Positions 1 through 9,125 of a stretch of DNA of 64,000 bases are shown here, piece by piece. A program made the translations under genes and the position numbers. The DNA is from Streptomyces sp. SAI-127 (GTDB taxonomy: Bacteria > Actinomycetota > Actinomycetes > Streptomycetales > Streptomycetaceae), in NCBI RefSeq assembly GCF_029894425.1, contig NZ_JARXYJ010000001.1:186001-250000 (forward strand). Reading direction: 5' to 3'. The number at the start of each line of letters is the position of its first letter. Within the stretch, counting starts at the first letter, position 1. Below the pieces are notes generated by a model, which ran no database searches, was not told where the DNA came from, and worked only from the letters and a program-made list of their open reading frames with translations.

Positions 1-114
1 CTGGTGGGCGCTCTGGCTGCTCTGCTCGCTATGCCGGCACTGCGCAAGCGTGCGGAGGCCACAGCGCTGTGGCTCACGGCCACCCGCCGGCGGCCGCTGC
101 TAGTGGTGTCATGA
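1..114 (+). CDS. C-terminal tail of a cut-off gene, possibly a membrane transporter
   Basis: The frame is open from base 1 and stops at TGA 112-114. The tail is rich in Ala and Leu and is followed by a basic stretch (LRKRAEA), as at the cytoplasmic end of many transporter proteins. The start lies outside the window, so family cannot be fixed. It could also be a chance open frame. Confidence 0.25.
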   Translation: MVGALAALLAMPALRKRAEATALWLTATRRRPLLVVS

Positions 115-420
115 AGCGCGGCGAGATCGCCGAACTTCGATCGCCTGGGCGCGCGGCCGATGCGCGACATCACCGCCACACGCTTGCGCCGACTCGAGGA
201 GCGCGACATTCCGAGCCGCTCGACGCGGACCGCCGGCCCCGACGGGCTGCGTGCCCGCGAGCGGGAAGTGCTCACCCTGCTTGGCGATGGACTGCGCAAC
301 TCCGAGATCGCGCAGGTGCTGTGCCTGTCCACCCGGACCGTCGAACACCACGTCGCGGCGGTGCTGCGAAAGCTTGACCAACCGGGCGGAACCGGCTCGG
401 TACGCCCGACGAAACGGCGT
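115..420 (+). pseudogene. LuxR-family regulator, C-terminal DNA-binding fragment
   Basis: Translation from about 115 gives a short linker ([20 protein letters not shown]) and then a LuxR-type helix-turn-helix at about 242-390, with [22 protein letters not shown] followed by [17 protein letters not shown]. That linker-HTH order is how the large LuxR regulators of Streptomyces end. The sensor and ATPase parts are missing, the usual RTRGEA motif after the HTH is lost, and the frame runs on into unrelated sequence. I read it as a decayed 3' remnant, not a working regulator. Confidence 0.6.
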
Positions 421-1020
421 AGCCGGCCAGTGAACCGCGGCGCTGGTCGAGATGGTCCGTTCCGGGGACCAACTCAGCCCTGGCGTCAGACGGTGCCGAC
501 TGGAGCGCCGACGATGACATGCGAGGCGAGGACCGCTGACCCCGTCGTCTCGGCGACGTACGTCGAGAGGGCGAGGAGAGTCCCACAGTCGGCGACGGCT
601 CACTCGCACCTCCCAGAGCGCGCCCACCGCCACTCCCCCAGCGGCTGCGCCATGGTCACCGGAGCAGGCTGAGCACGCGACGCGCAGGGACGCGCAGGGA
701 CGCGCCGACGCAGCGCAGCCTGAGCACGGCGTGCCGGGCGGCCTGTCCTGTTTCGTACGGCACGGGCTCTCACCCCGGTGGCACGCACGGTGTCAGTCGG
801 CCCAGCCCAGAGGCAGGGCTGCCTGCCCAGGGTGCCCCGGAAGTTGGCGCGGAGCGCCGGCGTCCTGTGGTGGTCGACGACCGGCCGCCGGTGGCGCCTG
901 ACGTTCCACCCGTCTCCTCCGGGACACCCGTTTCCGGGACGCCCGCGCAGTCGGCACATACCAGCAGCCTCGTGAGTCGCCGGGTACATGGATGCGCATC
1001 GCGCCCCGTGTGGCGCATCG
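421..1020. other. No supportable gene
   Basis: About 600 bp between the LuxR remnant and the end of the ABC ATPase gene. Open frames exist on both strands, but none resembles a known family or has a convincing ribosome-binding site. It probably holds the downstream untranslated region of the importer operon plus decayed DNA. Confidence 0.5.
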
Positions 1021-2208
1021 TCAGTCCGCCCTCGCCGGATGCGTAAGGTTGACTCCGTTCCCCGGGTCGAAAACGTGGGCCTTGGCCACGTCGACCTGCA
1101 GCTCCACGGGTTCCCCCTCCCGGGCACGCGTGGCGGCGTCCAGGCGGGCCACGAGGTGACTGGCGTCGGCGCCGGTGTCGCGCATGCCCGAGTCCGTTGC
1201 CAGCTCCTCCAGCTCGGCGCTCGTCGCGGGACCGCCCTCCGCGGTGAAGTAGACGTACACGTCGGAGCCCAGCGACTCCAGTACCTCCACGGTGGTGGTG
1301 AAGACCGGGCCCGTTCGGTCACGGTCGTGCGTCAGGGCCACGTCCTCGAATGCCTCCGGCCGAAGCCCGAGGATGACCTCGCGGGGGGCGTTCTGCCGTT
1401 CCAGCGCCTGTCTCGTGCGGTCGTCGAGGGGAAGGTCACCCACGGGCGAGCGCAGGACATCGTCCTCCAGGGTGGCATTCAGGAAGTTCATCGCCGGGGA
1501 GCCGATGAAGCCCGCGACGAAGATGTTGCGCGGGCGGTCGTACAACTCGGCGGGTGTGCCGATCTGCTGGACCAGGCCCTGCCTCATGACCACGACCCGG
1601 TCGCCGAGCGTCATCGCCTCGGTCTGGTCGTGGGTGACGTACACGGTGGTCGTGGCGAGGCGCCGCTGCAGCCGGGAGATCTGGGTGCGCATCTGTACCC
1701 GGAGTTTGGCGTCCAGGTTGGACAGGGGCTCGTCCATCAAGAACGCCTTGGGATCACGGACGATCGCCCGTCCCATGGCCACCCGCTGGCGCTGACCGCC
1801 AGAGAGGTTGGCGGGCTTGCGGTCCAGGTGCTCGGTCAGGTCGAGGATCCGGGCGGCTTCCGCCACCTTGGCGTCGATGGTGGCCTTGTCCACCTTGGCC
1901 AGGCGCAGCGGAAAGCCCATGTTCTCCCCGACGCTCATGTGCGGGTACAGGGCATAGCTCTGGAACACCATGGCGACGTCGCGTTCCTTGGGAGCCAGGT
2001 CGTTGACGACTCGGTCTCCGATGCGCAGCGTGCCCTCCGTGATGTCCTCAAGTCCGGCGATCATGTTCAGGGTGGTGGACTTTCCGCATCCCGACGGACC
2101 GACCAGGATCACGAACTCGCCGTCGGCGATCTCGAGGTCCACGTCCTTCACGGCGAGGGCTCCATCGGGAAAGCGCTTGGTGACTCCCTCAAGGATGATC
2201 TCGGCCAT
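1021..2208 (-). CDS. Sugar ABC transporter ATPase (SugC/MsmK/UgpC type)
   Basis: A 395-residue ATPase that would energise the adjacent sugar importer from the cytoplasmic face. Walker A is GPSGCGKST (residues 37-45), the Q-loop is at Gln83, the signature LSGGQRQR at 135-142 and Walker B AFLMDEP ends at Glu160, followed by the D-loop SNLD and the switch His in VTHDQ. The C-terminal 150 residues form the TOBE/MalK-type regulatory domain. Length matches mycobacterial SugC (about 393). It is the last gene of a four-gene minus-strand operon, 90 bp after the second permease. Such ATPases often serve several sugar importers. Confidence 0.93.
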   Translation of the reverse strand: MAEIILEGVTKRFPDGALAVKDVDLEIADGEFVILVGPSGCGKSTTLNMIAGLEDITEGTLRIGDRVVNDLAPKERDVAMVFQSYALYPHMSVGENMGFPLRLAKVDKATIDAKVAEAARILDLTEHLDRKPANLSGGQRQRVAMGRAIVRDPKAFLMDEPLSNLDAKLRVQMRTQISRLQRRLATTTVYVTHDQTEAMTLGDRVVVMRQGLVQQIGTPAELYDRPRNIFVAGFIGSPAMNFLNATLEDDVLRSPVGDLPLDDRTRQALERQNAPREVILGLRPEAFEDVALTHDRDRTGPVFTTTVEVLESLGSDVYVYFTAEGGPATSAELEELATDSGMRDTGADASHLVARLDAATRAREGEPVELQVDVAKAHVFDPGNGVNLTHPARAD

Positions 2209-2298
2209 GGGTGGTGCCTCCTTGCCTACATGCCTTCCGGGTCTGGGTATCGCGGTCGGTGTCTCGGGCCGGCGGCGTACCTGCCGCGGCCGGTCCGA

Positions 2299-3132
2299 TC
2301 ACCCCTTGACTGCCCCGGAGGTCAGTCCGGCGACGATCCGCCGCTGGAAGAACAGGACGAAAATGATGATCGGGATGGTGATGACCACAGCGGCGGCGGC
2401 GATCGACCCAGTGGGTTGCTGGAACTGCGAGCTCCCGGTGAAGAACGCGATCGCGGCGGGCACCGTACGCGCGGACTCGGTGGAAGTCAGCGAGATCGCG
2501 AACAGGAAGTCGTTCCAGCAGAAGATGAACACGAGAATGGCTGTGGTGAACACGCCCGGCGCGGCCAACGGCACGATGACCAGCCGGAATGCCTGCGCGG
2601 GTGTTGCCCCGTCCACCTTGGCGGCCTTCTCCAGATCCCAGGGGATCTCCCGGAAGAACGCCGACAGGGTGTAGATCGCCAGCGGCAGCGAGAAGGTCAT
2701 GTACGGGATGATCAGCCCGACCCAGGTGTCGAAGATCCCGATGATCCGCTCGATGTTGAACAGCGGTGACACCAGGGAGATCGGGGGGAACATGGCGATC
2801 AGCAGCGACATGCCGATGAGCACCCGTTTGCCGGGGAAGCGCAGCCTGGCCACCGCGTAGGCGGCCATGGTGCCCAGCGCCACCGCGATCACCGTGGCGA
2901 TGAGGGCGATGCCGATGGAGTTGATCAGCGCCCGGGTGAACTCGGAGGTATCGAAGATGCCCCGGTAGTTTTCCCAGGTCCAGTCCCTCGGGATGTAGTC
3001 GCCGTCGGTGAGGGTGCTGGGATCCTTGAACGACAGCGCGGCGATCCACCACACCGGGAACAGGGCGTACAGCACCACCACGACGTTCACGACGGTCCAT
3101 CGGGCGGCGTGCGTCTTGCCTACGGCGGCCAT
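2299..3132 (-). CDS. Sugar ABC transporter permease (SugB/MalG type)
   Basis: A 277-residue inner-membrane permease with six predicted helices. The EAA loop that docks on the ATPase is present ([23 protein letters not shown], near residues 180-200). The start ATG at 3132 shares one base with the TGA of the upstream permease, so translation is coupled. Length matches mycobacterial SugB (about 274). It pairs with the upstream SugA-like permease to form the channel. Confidence 0.92.
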   Translation of the reverse strand: MAAVGKTHAARWTVVNVVVVLYALFPVWWIAALSFKDPSTLTDGDYIPRDWTWENYRGIFDTSEFTRALINSIGIALIATVIAVALGTMAAYAVARLRFPGKRVLIGMSLLIAMFPPISLVSPLFNIERIIGIFDTWVGLIIPYMTFSLPLAIYTLSAFFREIPWDLEKAAKVDGATPAQAFRLVIVPLAAPGVFTTAILVFIFCWNDFLFAISLTSTESARTVPAAIAFFTGSSQFQQPTGSIAAAAVVITIPIIIFVLFFQRRIVAGLTSGAVKG

Positions 3133-3947
3133 CAGCGCTTCACCTCCGCGCCGGGTGCGGCAGCGCCGAACAGCTTGACGAACGTGAAGGCGATGATCCC
3201 GACGCAGATGAAGATCAGGACCGAGATCGCCGACCCGATGCCCAGGTTCAGCGCGGTGAACAGGTTGTCGTACCCGAGGATCGACACGGAGCCGGTTCCC
3301 TGGGCTCCGGCGGTCAGGACGTAGATGTTGTCGAAGATGCGGAACGCGTCCAGGGTGCGAAAGAGCAGTGCCACCAGGATGGCCGGCTTCATCAGCGGCA
3401 GCATGACCTTGGTGAAGCGCTGCCACGGGCTGGCGCCGTCCACCATGGCCGCCCTCAAAGTCTCCTCGGGGACCAGCGCGAGGCCGGCGAGCAGCAGCAA
3501 AGCCATGAACGGGGTCGTCTTCCACACCTCCGCGAGGACGATCAGCCACAGTGCGGGCCACTGCTCGGTCAGCGGGGCGTCACCCGCGGGCAGCAGTTCG
3601 GCGAGGTAGCCGAGGTCCGGGGTCCAGGCGTACTGCCACGAGAAGGCGGCGACCACGGTGACGATGCCGTACGGGATGAGGACCGATGTGCGGACGACGC
3701 CGCGCGCGAAGATCGTACGGTGCATGACCAGGGCGAGGCACATGCCGAGGATGAGTTCGATGGCCACGGACACGGCGGTGATGAACAGCGTCACCCAGAA
3801 CGCGTCCCACCAGAACGGGGAGGTCAACACGGCCCCGTAGTTGCTCAGGCCCACGAACTTCGCCTGCCCCGGAAAGCGCAGGTCGTACCGCTGGAGGGAC
3901 AGGTAGAGGGCGTAGCCGATGGGATACGCGGTCACGGCGAGCATCAC
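3132..3947 (-). CDS. Sugar ABC transporter permease (SugA/MalF type), 5' end frameshifted
   Basis: From GTG 3947 the product is 271 residues with five membrane helices and an EAA loop ([19 protein letters not shown]). That start removes the first helix. Reading upstream in the same frame gives [17 protein letters not shown], exactly the missing first helix, but no start codon. The natural N-terminus (GTG 4086, MSMQAEPAGAPVPPEAEQT) lies in another frame overlapping the stop of the binding-protein gene. A loss of one base near 4000-4060 would explain this. Either the permease is broken or the assembly has an error. Confidence 0.8.
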   Translation of the reverse strand: MMLAVTAYPIGYALYLSLQRYDLRFPGQAKFVGLSNYGAVLTSPFWWDAFWVTLFITAVSVAIELILGMCLALVMHRTIFARGVVRTSVLIPYGIVTVVAAFSWQYAWTPDLGYLAELLPAGDAPLTEQWPALWLIVLAEVWKTTPFMALLLLAGLALVPEETLRAAMVDGASPWQRFTKVMLPLMKPAILVALLFRTLDAFRIFDNIYVLTAGAQGTGSVSILGYDNLFTALNLGIGSAISVLIFICVGIIAFTFVKLFGAAAPGAEVKR

Positions 3948-4082
3948 GACGACGGCGGGTGCGCACAGCAGCCAGCCGAGCCGCCGCTCCTGCCGGGCGC
4001 CACACCGAGAGCGCCGCCTTGTCCTGCCGTGTCTGTTCTGCCTCGGGGGGTACCGGCGCCCCGGCCGGCTCGGCTTGCATGC

Positions 4083-5402
4083 TCACGGGATCACACCCTC
4101 CGATCGCAGGGCATCGTCGATCTGATCCCTGATGGTCTCGATCGAGCTCACCGGCTTGATCCCCGACGGCGGGGACAGCGTGTGGGAGACCGCGATCGAG
4201 ATGTTCTGGTAGGCCGGAGTCAGCGGCCGTACGCTCGCCGCTTGCAGGGAGGCCAGCACCTCCCGCGAGAACGGGTACGCCTTCATGAACGCCGACTCGT
4301 CGTACAGGCCGCGCAGCGTGGGCGGCAGTCCGCCCTCCAGCGCGGCGGTGAGCTGGTTCTCCCGGTTACGCAGGCACAACGCCGCCTCGAAGGCCAGGTC
4401 GGGGTGGCGCGAGTAGGCGCTCACCGCCAGATCGATGCCGCCGATGGTGGGCCGTGCCGGGCGGTTCGCGTCGACCCGAGGGTACGGCGCCCAGCGGAAG
4501 TTCTTGAACAAGGCGGGGTTGTTCGCCTTCATCGACGGATAGACGAACGGGTAGTTGAGCTCGAACGCCGCTGCCCCCGACTCCATGGCGAGGCGGTTCT
4601 GGTCCTCCATCTGGTTGGAGAGGGAGGGGTCCGCGGCCGGGGACTTCGCCAGATCACGCATGATCTCGGCGGCCCGCACCGCGGGAGGGCCGAGGGACGG
4701 CTCGGTCGCGCTCGCGTCGAGGATGGAGCCGCCCGCACTGTTGATCAGCGTGTTGAACCAGACGGTCAGGCCCTCGTACTGGGCGCCCTGGATCTCCACG
4801 AAGTGCGGCTTGCCCTGGCGGGCGAGGACGCCGGCCATCTCCAGCATTTCGGCCCAGGTCCTCGGTGGGGTTGGCACCAGGTCCTTGCGGTACCACAGGA
4901 GCTGGGTGTTGGTGTTGTACGGGACGGCGTACAGCTTGCCTTTCCAGGTCGCGGTCTGCAGCGGTACGCGCAGGGTGCCCTCGACGGCCCGCCGTCTCGC
5001 CGTCCCCCTCCATTCCCGGATCCAGCGCGCCTCGGCGAACTCCGCCGCCCAGGTGACGTCCAGGCCCAGGATGTCGAGCGAGTCGTCCTCGGCGGCGAGT
5101 CTGCGGACAAGCTGCTGGCGCTGGCCGTCCGCCGCACGCGGGAGCTTGTTGTAGCTGATCCGGTAGCGGCCGCCCGACGCCTGGCTGCACCGGTCGGCCG
5201 CCTTCTGGAGCGCACCGGAGTCGTCGGGGAAGTTGTACCAGTTCAGGGTCGGCCTACCGGAGCCCTCGTCACTGCCACAAGCGACGAGCACCGACGCCAG
5301 CAACGGCAGTACGGCGAACGCCCGCAGCCATCGAGTCCCTCTGGGAGGTCCCACATGGCCCGAAAGGGGCTGGCAGCCACACCTAGCGTGCACGCGCTCC
5401 AC
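4083..5402 (-). CDS. LpqY-like sugar-binding lipoprotein (probable trehalose importer)
   Basis: Extracellular solute-binding protein, first gene of the importer operon. A signal sequence ends in a lipobox (VLVAC), so the mature protein should be lipid-anchored. The body closely follows mycobacterial LpqY as I remember it: LDILGLDVTWAAEFAEA, NTNTQLLWYRKDL, VWFNTLINSAGGS and TIGGIDLAVS. On that basis the cargo may be trehalose or a related disaccharide. The start could be GTG 5354, just before the basic signal region. The stop overlaps the next gene's GTG start. Substrate is inferred from family, not shown. Confidence 0.85.
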   Translation of the reverse strand: MERVHARCGCQPLSGHVGPPRGTRWLRAFAVLPLLASVLVACGSDEGSGRPTLNWYNFPDDSGALQKAADRCSQASGGRYRISYNKLPRAADGQRQQLVRRLAAEDDSLDILGLDVTWAAEFAEARWIREWRGTARRRAVEGTLRVPLQTATWKGKLYAVPYNTNTQLLWYRKDLVPTPPRTWAEMLEMAGVLARQGKPHFVEIQGAQYEGLTVWFNTLINSAGGSILDASATEPSLGPPAVRAAEIMRDLAKSPAADPSLSNQMEDQNRLAMESGAAAFELNYPFVYPSMKANNPALFKNFRWAPYPRVDANRPARPTIGGIDLAVSAYSRHPDLAFEAALCLRNRENQLTAALEGGLPPTLRGLYDESAFMKAYPFSREVLASLQAASVRPLTPAYQNISIAVSHTLSPPSGIKPVSSIETIRDQIDDALRSEGVIP

Positions 5403-5623
5403 ACCTCGTTTCCGGACGATGGCACCGGAGACTCGACCTCGCGGCGTTTCTACCGGGGGACACTAGAGACCCCAAAAGGGAAGATCAAGCGCAAATGGCA
5501 TCAAATACCCCAATGGTCGACTAGAGGTCTTCAATGGCTGGGGTTAAGGCGGGGAGACGATCGATGGCAGGGCCGGCGACACCGCCCTGGCGAACTGAAC
5601 GCTCGGGCGGCCACACTGGGTCC

Positions 5624-6466
5624 ATGGAATACGTCGGCCGGGTGCCCGCTCCGCCGCTCGACCGTTTCATCGACGACATCTACTGTCTGACCGGGGTGCC
5701 GCACCACCGCCTGATGAACGTCCCGCCGATGCCGTCGGCCCACCTGTTCCTACACCTGGACGGACCTGTCCGGCTGTGGGACTCCGACCCTTCGGTGCCG
5801 CCCGCTGTGTTCACCGACGGGTGGTTCATGGGCGTATGGACCAGGCGCTTCCTCTTCGAGTACCCCACACGGGTGCGGCTCGTCGGGGTGCACTTCAAAC
5901 CCTGGGGGATGTCACCGTTCATCGACATGCCGGCGACCGAGCTGCGTGACCGGTGGGCGCCGGTGAATACCGTCTGGCCACGCTCTGTGGAACGGATCCG
6001 AAACCGGGTCGGCGACGCATCGTCGGCCGCCGAGACATTGCGGGTACTGGAGGAGGAGCTGAGGTCGCGACTCGCCGAGACCCCGGCGCGCGGCCTCGGC
6101 CTGGTCCAGCACACAGGCGGGCGCCTGGAGACCTCGCACGGCACGATCCCGGTCGGTGCGCTGGCCGATGCCGCCCGGGTCAGTGGCAATCATCTGGCCA
6201 ACCTGTTCAAGGCTCATGTCGGCGTCACTCCCAAGCGGATGGGGCGGATCTACCGCTTTGCGCGGCTGATCGTGTCCGTGGACGCCCTGCGCCCGGTCGA
6301 CTGGTCGACGCTCGCCCAGACGGCGGGCTACTTCGACCATGCCCACTTCAGCAGGGAGTTCAAGGACTTCACCGGCCACACCCCGACGGAGTACCTGACC
6401 CTGCTGCGTCGATTTCCCACCGAGCGGCGAGGCCCGCAGGACAGCGGCCCGATGCCCGCCGATTGA
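5624..6466 (+). CDS. AraC-family transcriptional regulator
   Basis: A 280-residue regulator starting at ATG 5624 (MEYVGRVPAPPLDRFIDDIY). The N-terminal half resembles the DUF6597 ligand domain common in actinomycete AraC proteins. The C-terminal half has the two AraC helix-turn-helix motifs, VGALADAARVSGNHLANLFK and LAQTAGYFDHAHFSREFK, followed by the family ending GHTPTEYL. An in-frame ATG at 5534 exists but lacks conserved sequence. The reductase gene 74 bp downstream is a plausible target. Confidence 0.88.
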   Translation: MEYVGRVPAPPLDRFIDDIYCLTGVPHHRLMNVPPMPSAHLFLHLDGPVRLWDSDPSVPPAVFTDGWFMGVWTRRFLFEYPTRVRLVGVHFKPWGMSPFIDMPATELRDRWAPVNTVWPRSVERIRNRVGDASSAAETLRVLEEELRSRLAETPARGLGLVQHTGGRLETSHGTIPVGALADAARVSGNHLANLFKAHVGVTPKRMGRIYRFARLIVSVDALRPVDWSTLAQTAGYFDHAHFSREFKDFTGHTPTEYLTLLRRFPTERRGPQDSGPMPAD

Positions 6467-6539
6467 TTTCTTACATGCCCGGATCCCATCGGCGCGAAAG
6501 GATTGCCGCGAACCCGCAAGAAGACTCCGAGGAGGGCCC

Positions 6540-7151
6540 GTGGGCACGGTGATCATGCACAGCGTGGTGTCGGTGGACGGCTTCATCGCCGACGACAAGG
6601 GCGAGGTCGGGTCCCTTCACGAGTGGTACTTCAGCGGGGACGTCCCGATCATCACAGGCGGGGACAAGCAGTACGACCATTCCGGAGCCGGAAGTGGCAT
6701 CAAGGTCTCGCGGGCGTCGGCAGACTACGTCCGGTCGATGTGGGAGTCGATCGGCACGATCGTGATGGGCCGCAACCTCTTCGACCAGGTGAACGGCTGG
6801 GAGGGCAAACCACCCGCGGGCGATCACGTGGTCGTGGTGTCCCACCGGCCCAAGCCCGAGGGATGGCACCCCGAGGCGTCCTACCATTTCGTCGAAGGCG
6901 CGACGGCCGCGATCGGCAAGGCCAAGGAACTCGCCGGGGACCGGATCGTCGCCTTGAACGCCGGCGACGCGGGCGCCCAAATCCTCGCGGCCGGTCTCGT
7001 GGACGAGGTAGCGATGGACGTGGTCCCGGTGGTGTTCGGATCGGGCCGACGCTACTTCGGCGGCATCGACGGGCAGCACCTGCTGGAGGATCCGCACGTG
7101 GTCCTCCAGGGCGACAGGGTGCTGCACCTGAGGTTCAAGGTACGCCGCTAG
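6540..7151 (+). CDS. Dihydrofolate reductase-family (RibD C-terminal-like) protein
   Basis: 203 residues starting at GTG 6540, with a ribosome site (GGAGG) near 6531. The opening VIMHSVVSVDGFIADDKGE and the motif SIGTIVMGRNLFD are typical of the RibD-C/YyaP group of NADPH-dependent reductases. The C-terminal part has AGLVDEVAMDVVPVVFGSGRRYF, also diagnostic. Substrate is unknown. It follows the AraC gene on the same strand and may be controlled by it. Confidence 0.88.
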   Translation: MGTVIMHSVVSVDGFIADDKGEVGSLHEWYFSGDVPIITGGDKQYDHSGAGSGIKVSRASADYVRSMWESIGTIVMGRNLFDQVNGWEGKPPAGDHVVVVSHRPKPEGWHPEASYHFVEGATAAIGKAKELAGDRIVALNAGDAGAQILAAGLVDEVAMDVVPVVFGSGRRYFGGIDGQHLLEDPHVVLQGDRVLHLRFKVRR

Positions 7152-7199
7152 AGATCATTGACGGACTGAGGTCACGGCGGTCGGAGGTCGAGCCCGGTC

Positions 7200-7349
7200 T
7201 TGGCGACGAGCCCCTCGATGAGGCGGTGGCAGTACTGAATCCTCCACGACCAGGGTCTCTTCCGTGGCGGCGCCGAAGCGTTTCAGCCCGGCCAGGTACG
7301 GCTCCGGGTGCGGCTTCGCGAGTTCGTAGTCCTCGCGAACAATGAGGCT
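7200..7349 (-). pseudogene. HAD-family hydrolase, C-terminal fragment
   Basis: A short minus-strand piece reads LIVREDYELAKPHPEPYLAG and then ATEETLVVEDS. This is the DYELAKPHPEPY...VVEDS signature of beta-phosphoglucomutase-like HAD phosphatases. It has no N-terminal half and is fused in frame to IS transposase sequence upstream. A frame change follows VVEDS, after which another frame reads RLIEGLVAKTGLDL. It is a remnant created by an IS-associated deletion. Confidence 0.6.
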
Positions 7350-7399
7350 GCGCATATTGTATTGGCTGGTCAGCAGGGGTGGTGGGGAACCATCGGCGA

Positions 7400-7793
7400 C
7401 GGCCCCCTTTGACGCCTCGGCGGCCTTCTCCAGGGACGACACGACCTCCTCCTCGACTCGCATACCCGCGGCGTCGTGATGAGTCCTGGCGACCGTGGAG
7501 TCCACGCTGACCAGGGACAAGTTCGTCTGACCCCACTGGGCCGCATCGGCGATCATCCCGTCCGTCAGCGCCAGGAGGACGCCTGCGTCACGCCGCCGGA
7601 CGAAGCAGTCGTAGACGGTCTGCCAGACCCCGAACTCCGGCGGCATGCCCCGCCATTGGGCACCCGAGCGGAACTTCCAGATCACGCCCTCGAACTGCTC
7701 CCGCAGCTGCTCCGGCTACGGGCCGGACGTGTCTATCGGCAGGAACGGCTCGAATAACTCCCACCCATCGTCTGTGAGTTCCCTGCGAGCCAT
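7400..7793 (-). pseudogene. IS5-family transposase, N-terminal fragment with a nonsense codon
   Basis: From ATG 7793 the frame reads MARRELTDDGWELFEPFLP, then meets TAG where the family has Tyr (GP-stop-PEQ), then continues QFEGVIWKFRSGAQWRGMPP and LSLVSVDSTVARTHHDAAG. These are the N-terminal DUF4096 region and the first DDE aspartate motif. The catalytic C-terminal half is absent and is replaced by the HAD fragment. The element is dead. Confidence 0.75.
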
Positions 7794-7832
7794 CCCCGAC
7801 CTCTGCCAGCTGCCCTGTGTCACTCTACAAGC

Positions 7833-7970
7833 TCAGGTCAGGAGCAGGCCGACGCCGATCAGCAGGGCGGTACAGGCCAGGGCCGCGACGACCAGGACGG
7901 TGCACTTGCTTGCACCGCGGCGGTGGAGCGCGAGGGCCAGCGGGCCGATCGGAGGAGTCTCGTTGTCCAT
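7833..7970 (-). CDS. Small single-pass membrane protein of the ECF sigma operon
   Basis: A 45-residue protein starting at ATG 7970 and preceded by GGGAGAC. It has a short polar N-terminus (MDNETPPIGPLALALHR), a basic segment (RRGASK) and one hydrophobic helix to the end (VLVVAALACTALLIGVGLLLT). It is third in a minus-strand operon after the sigma factor and a membrane protein, with a 51-bp gap. It may help anchor or modulate the anti-sigma system. Function is unknown. Confidence 0.6.
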   Translation of the reverse strand: MDNETPPIGPLALALHRRGASKCTVLVVAALACTALLIGVGLLLT

Positions 7971-8021
7971 GTCTGTCTCCCTGATGATCTGGGTGATCTT
8001 GGCTTGGGCGAATTCGGCTGT

Positions 8022-8519
8022 TCAGGGGGCGTCTTGTCGCAAGGCATCCCGCAGTCGCAGTAGTTCGCGTCGACGGCGCCGCGCCCGTACCAGGGCGAGC
8101 ACCGCGGCGGCGATGAAGACGGCCCCGCCCGCGGCGGTGGCCACCAGGTCGGCGGTGCTGCCGCGGACTGCAGCCAGCGCCACCCCGGCCAGGGCGGTCA
8201 CCACGGTCGCCGCCAGTGTGATCCGGGCGGACAGCACCCGGTCCCGGGCGAACAGCGGCCGACGCCTGCTCAGCACCCAGCCGGCGAAGACGGCCCAGGC
8301 CAGCCCGATGGCGATCAGTCCGGCGAAGGCGGCCTGAGTACGCGTCGGCAGAGCATTCGACTCGGTGGCCCACAGCACCGCGATCATGGCCGCGCCGCAT
8401 CCCCCGGCCAGGCCCACTGCCACGTGGCGCAGCCGGGACCGCAGTGACACCTCCGTGGCCAGCATGCGCTCCAGTTGCTCGGGCACGGCCCGCTGCGCTG
8501 CGCGGTTCTGCTCGCTCAT
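8022..8519 (-). CDS. Membrane protein partner of the ECF sigma factor (putative anti-sigma)
   Basis: 165 residues with a hydrophilic N-terminal 30 residues (QNRAAQRAVPEQLERMLATEV) and four predicted membrane helices, ending in a basic tail (RARRRRRELLRLRDALRQ). Its start overlaps the sigma gene stop (ATGA at 8516-8519), so the two are coupled. Membrane proteins at this position usually hold the sigma factor inactive, but no zinc-binding anti-sigma motif is visible. The anti-sigma role is inferred from context. Confidence 0.75.
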   Translation of the reverse strand: MSEQNRAAQRAVPEQLERMLATEVSLRSRLRHVAVGLAGGCGAAMIAVLWATESNALPTRTQAAFAGLIAIGLAWAVFAGWVLSRRRPLFARDRVLSARITLAATVVTALAGVALAAVRGSTADLVATAAGGAVFIAAAVLALVRARRRRRELLRLRDALRQDAP

Positions 8520-9094
8520 GCTTCGTATCCCTTCTCGGCAAGGTGGTTGCGCAGCATGCGCCGGGCGCGGTGCAGCCTGCTCTTGACCGTGCCGGCCGGT
8601 ACGCCGAGCACCTCCGCGCAGGAAGCCAGTGGCAGGTCCTCCAGGTGGAAGAGGATCAGCACCTCGCGCTCCATGGGCGGCAGAGCAGCAAGACCCGCCT
8701 CGATCTGCATCGTGGTGAGTACGCCGCTGAGCTCGTCGTCGGCGACGACCGTCGTGGCTTCCTCCATGGCCGTCTCCGGAGCCTTGTACGTCTGCCGCAG
8801 ATGGTCAGTGACCGTGCGCCGGGCGATGGTGAACAGCCAGGGGGCGAACCGCTCCGGCTGCCGCAGCCGGGGCAGACCGCGCACCACAGCGACCCACGCC
8901 TCCTGAGCAAGATCGTCCGCTAGGTGCGGAGAGCCGACCATGCCCCGGACATAGCGCCACAGCGAGGGGTGCCACATGCCCACCAGTTCGCGGAACGCCT
9001 CCCGCTCCCCAAGCTGGCAGCGCACCACCAGCAACCCGTCGTTGCCCACCACACCTCCCTGCTCTGCACCGTCCGTCAGACAGACAGTCGGCAT
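8516..9094 (-). CDS. ECF-family RNA polymerase sigma factor
   Basis: Contains sigma region 2 (FRELVGMWHPSLWRYVRGM, DDLAQEAWVAV, APWLFTIARR) and region 4 (LPPMEREVLILFHLEDLP, AEVLGVPAGTVKSRLHRAR), the minimal two-domain ECF layout. The most likely start is GTG 9049 or 9052, just after a GGGAGG site, giving about 177 residues; the upstream ATG at 9094 has no ribosome site. It heads an operon with a membrane protein and a tiny membrane protein. Confidence 0.9.
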   Translation of the reverse strand: MPTVCLTDGAEQGGVVGNDGLLVVRCQLGEREAFRELVGMWHPSLWRYVRGMVGSPHLADDLAQEAWVAVVRGLPRLRQPERFAPWLFTIARRTVTDHLRQTYKAPETAMEEATTVVADDELSGVLTTMQIEAGLAALPPMEREVLILFHLEDLPLASCAEVLGVPAGTVKSRLHRARRMLRNHLAEKGYEA

Positions 9095-9125
9095 TCCGAG
9101 CGGAAAGGTTCACGGAATCCTGAGA

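Noticed and set aside
988..2769. A 593-residue open frame on the plus strand
   Set aside because: It is the antisense shadow of the ABC ATPase and permease genes; sequence is low-complexity and has no motif.
3720..5690. Long plus-strand open frame over the binding-protein gene
   Set aside because: Shadow of the minus-strand lipoprotein gene; the minus frame has a lipobox and family motifs.
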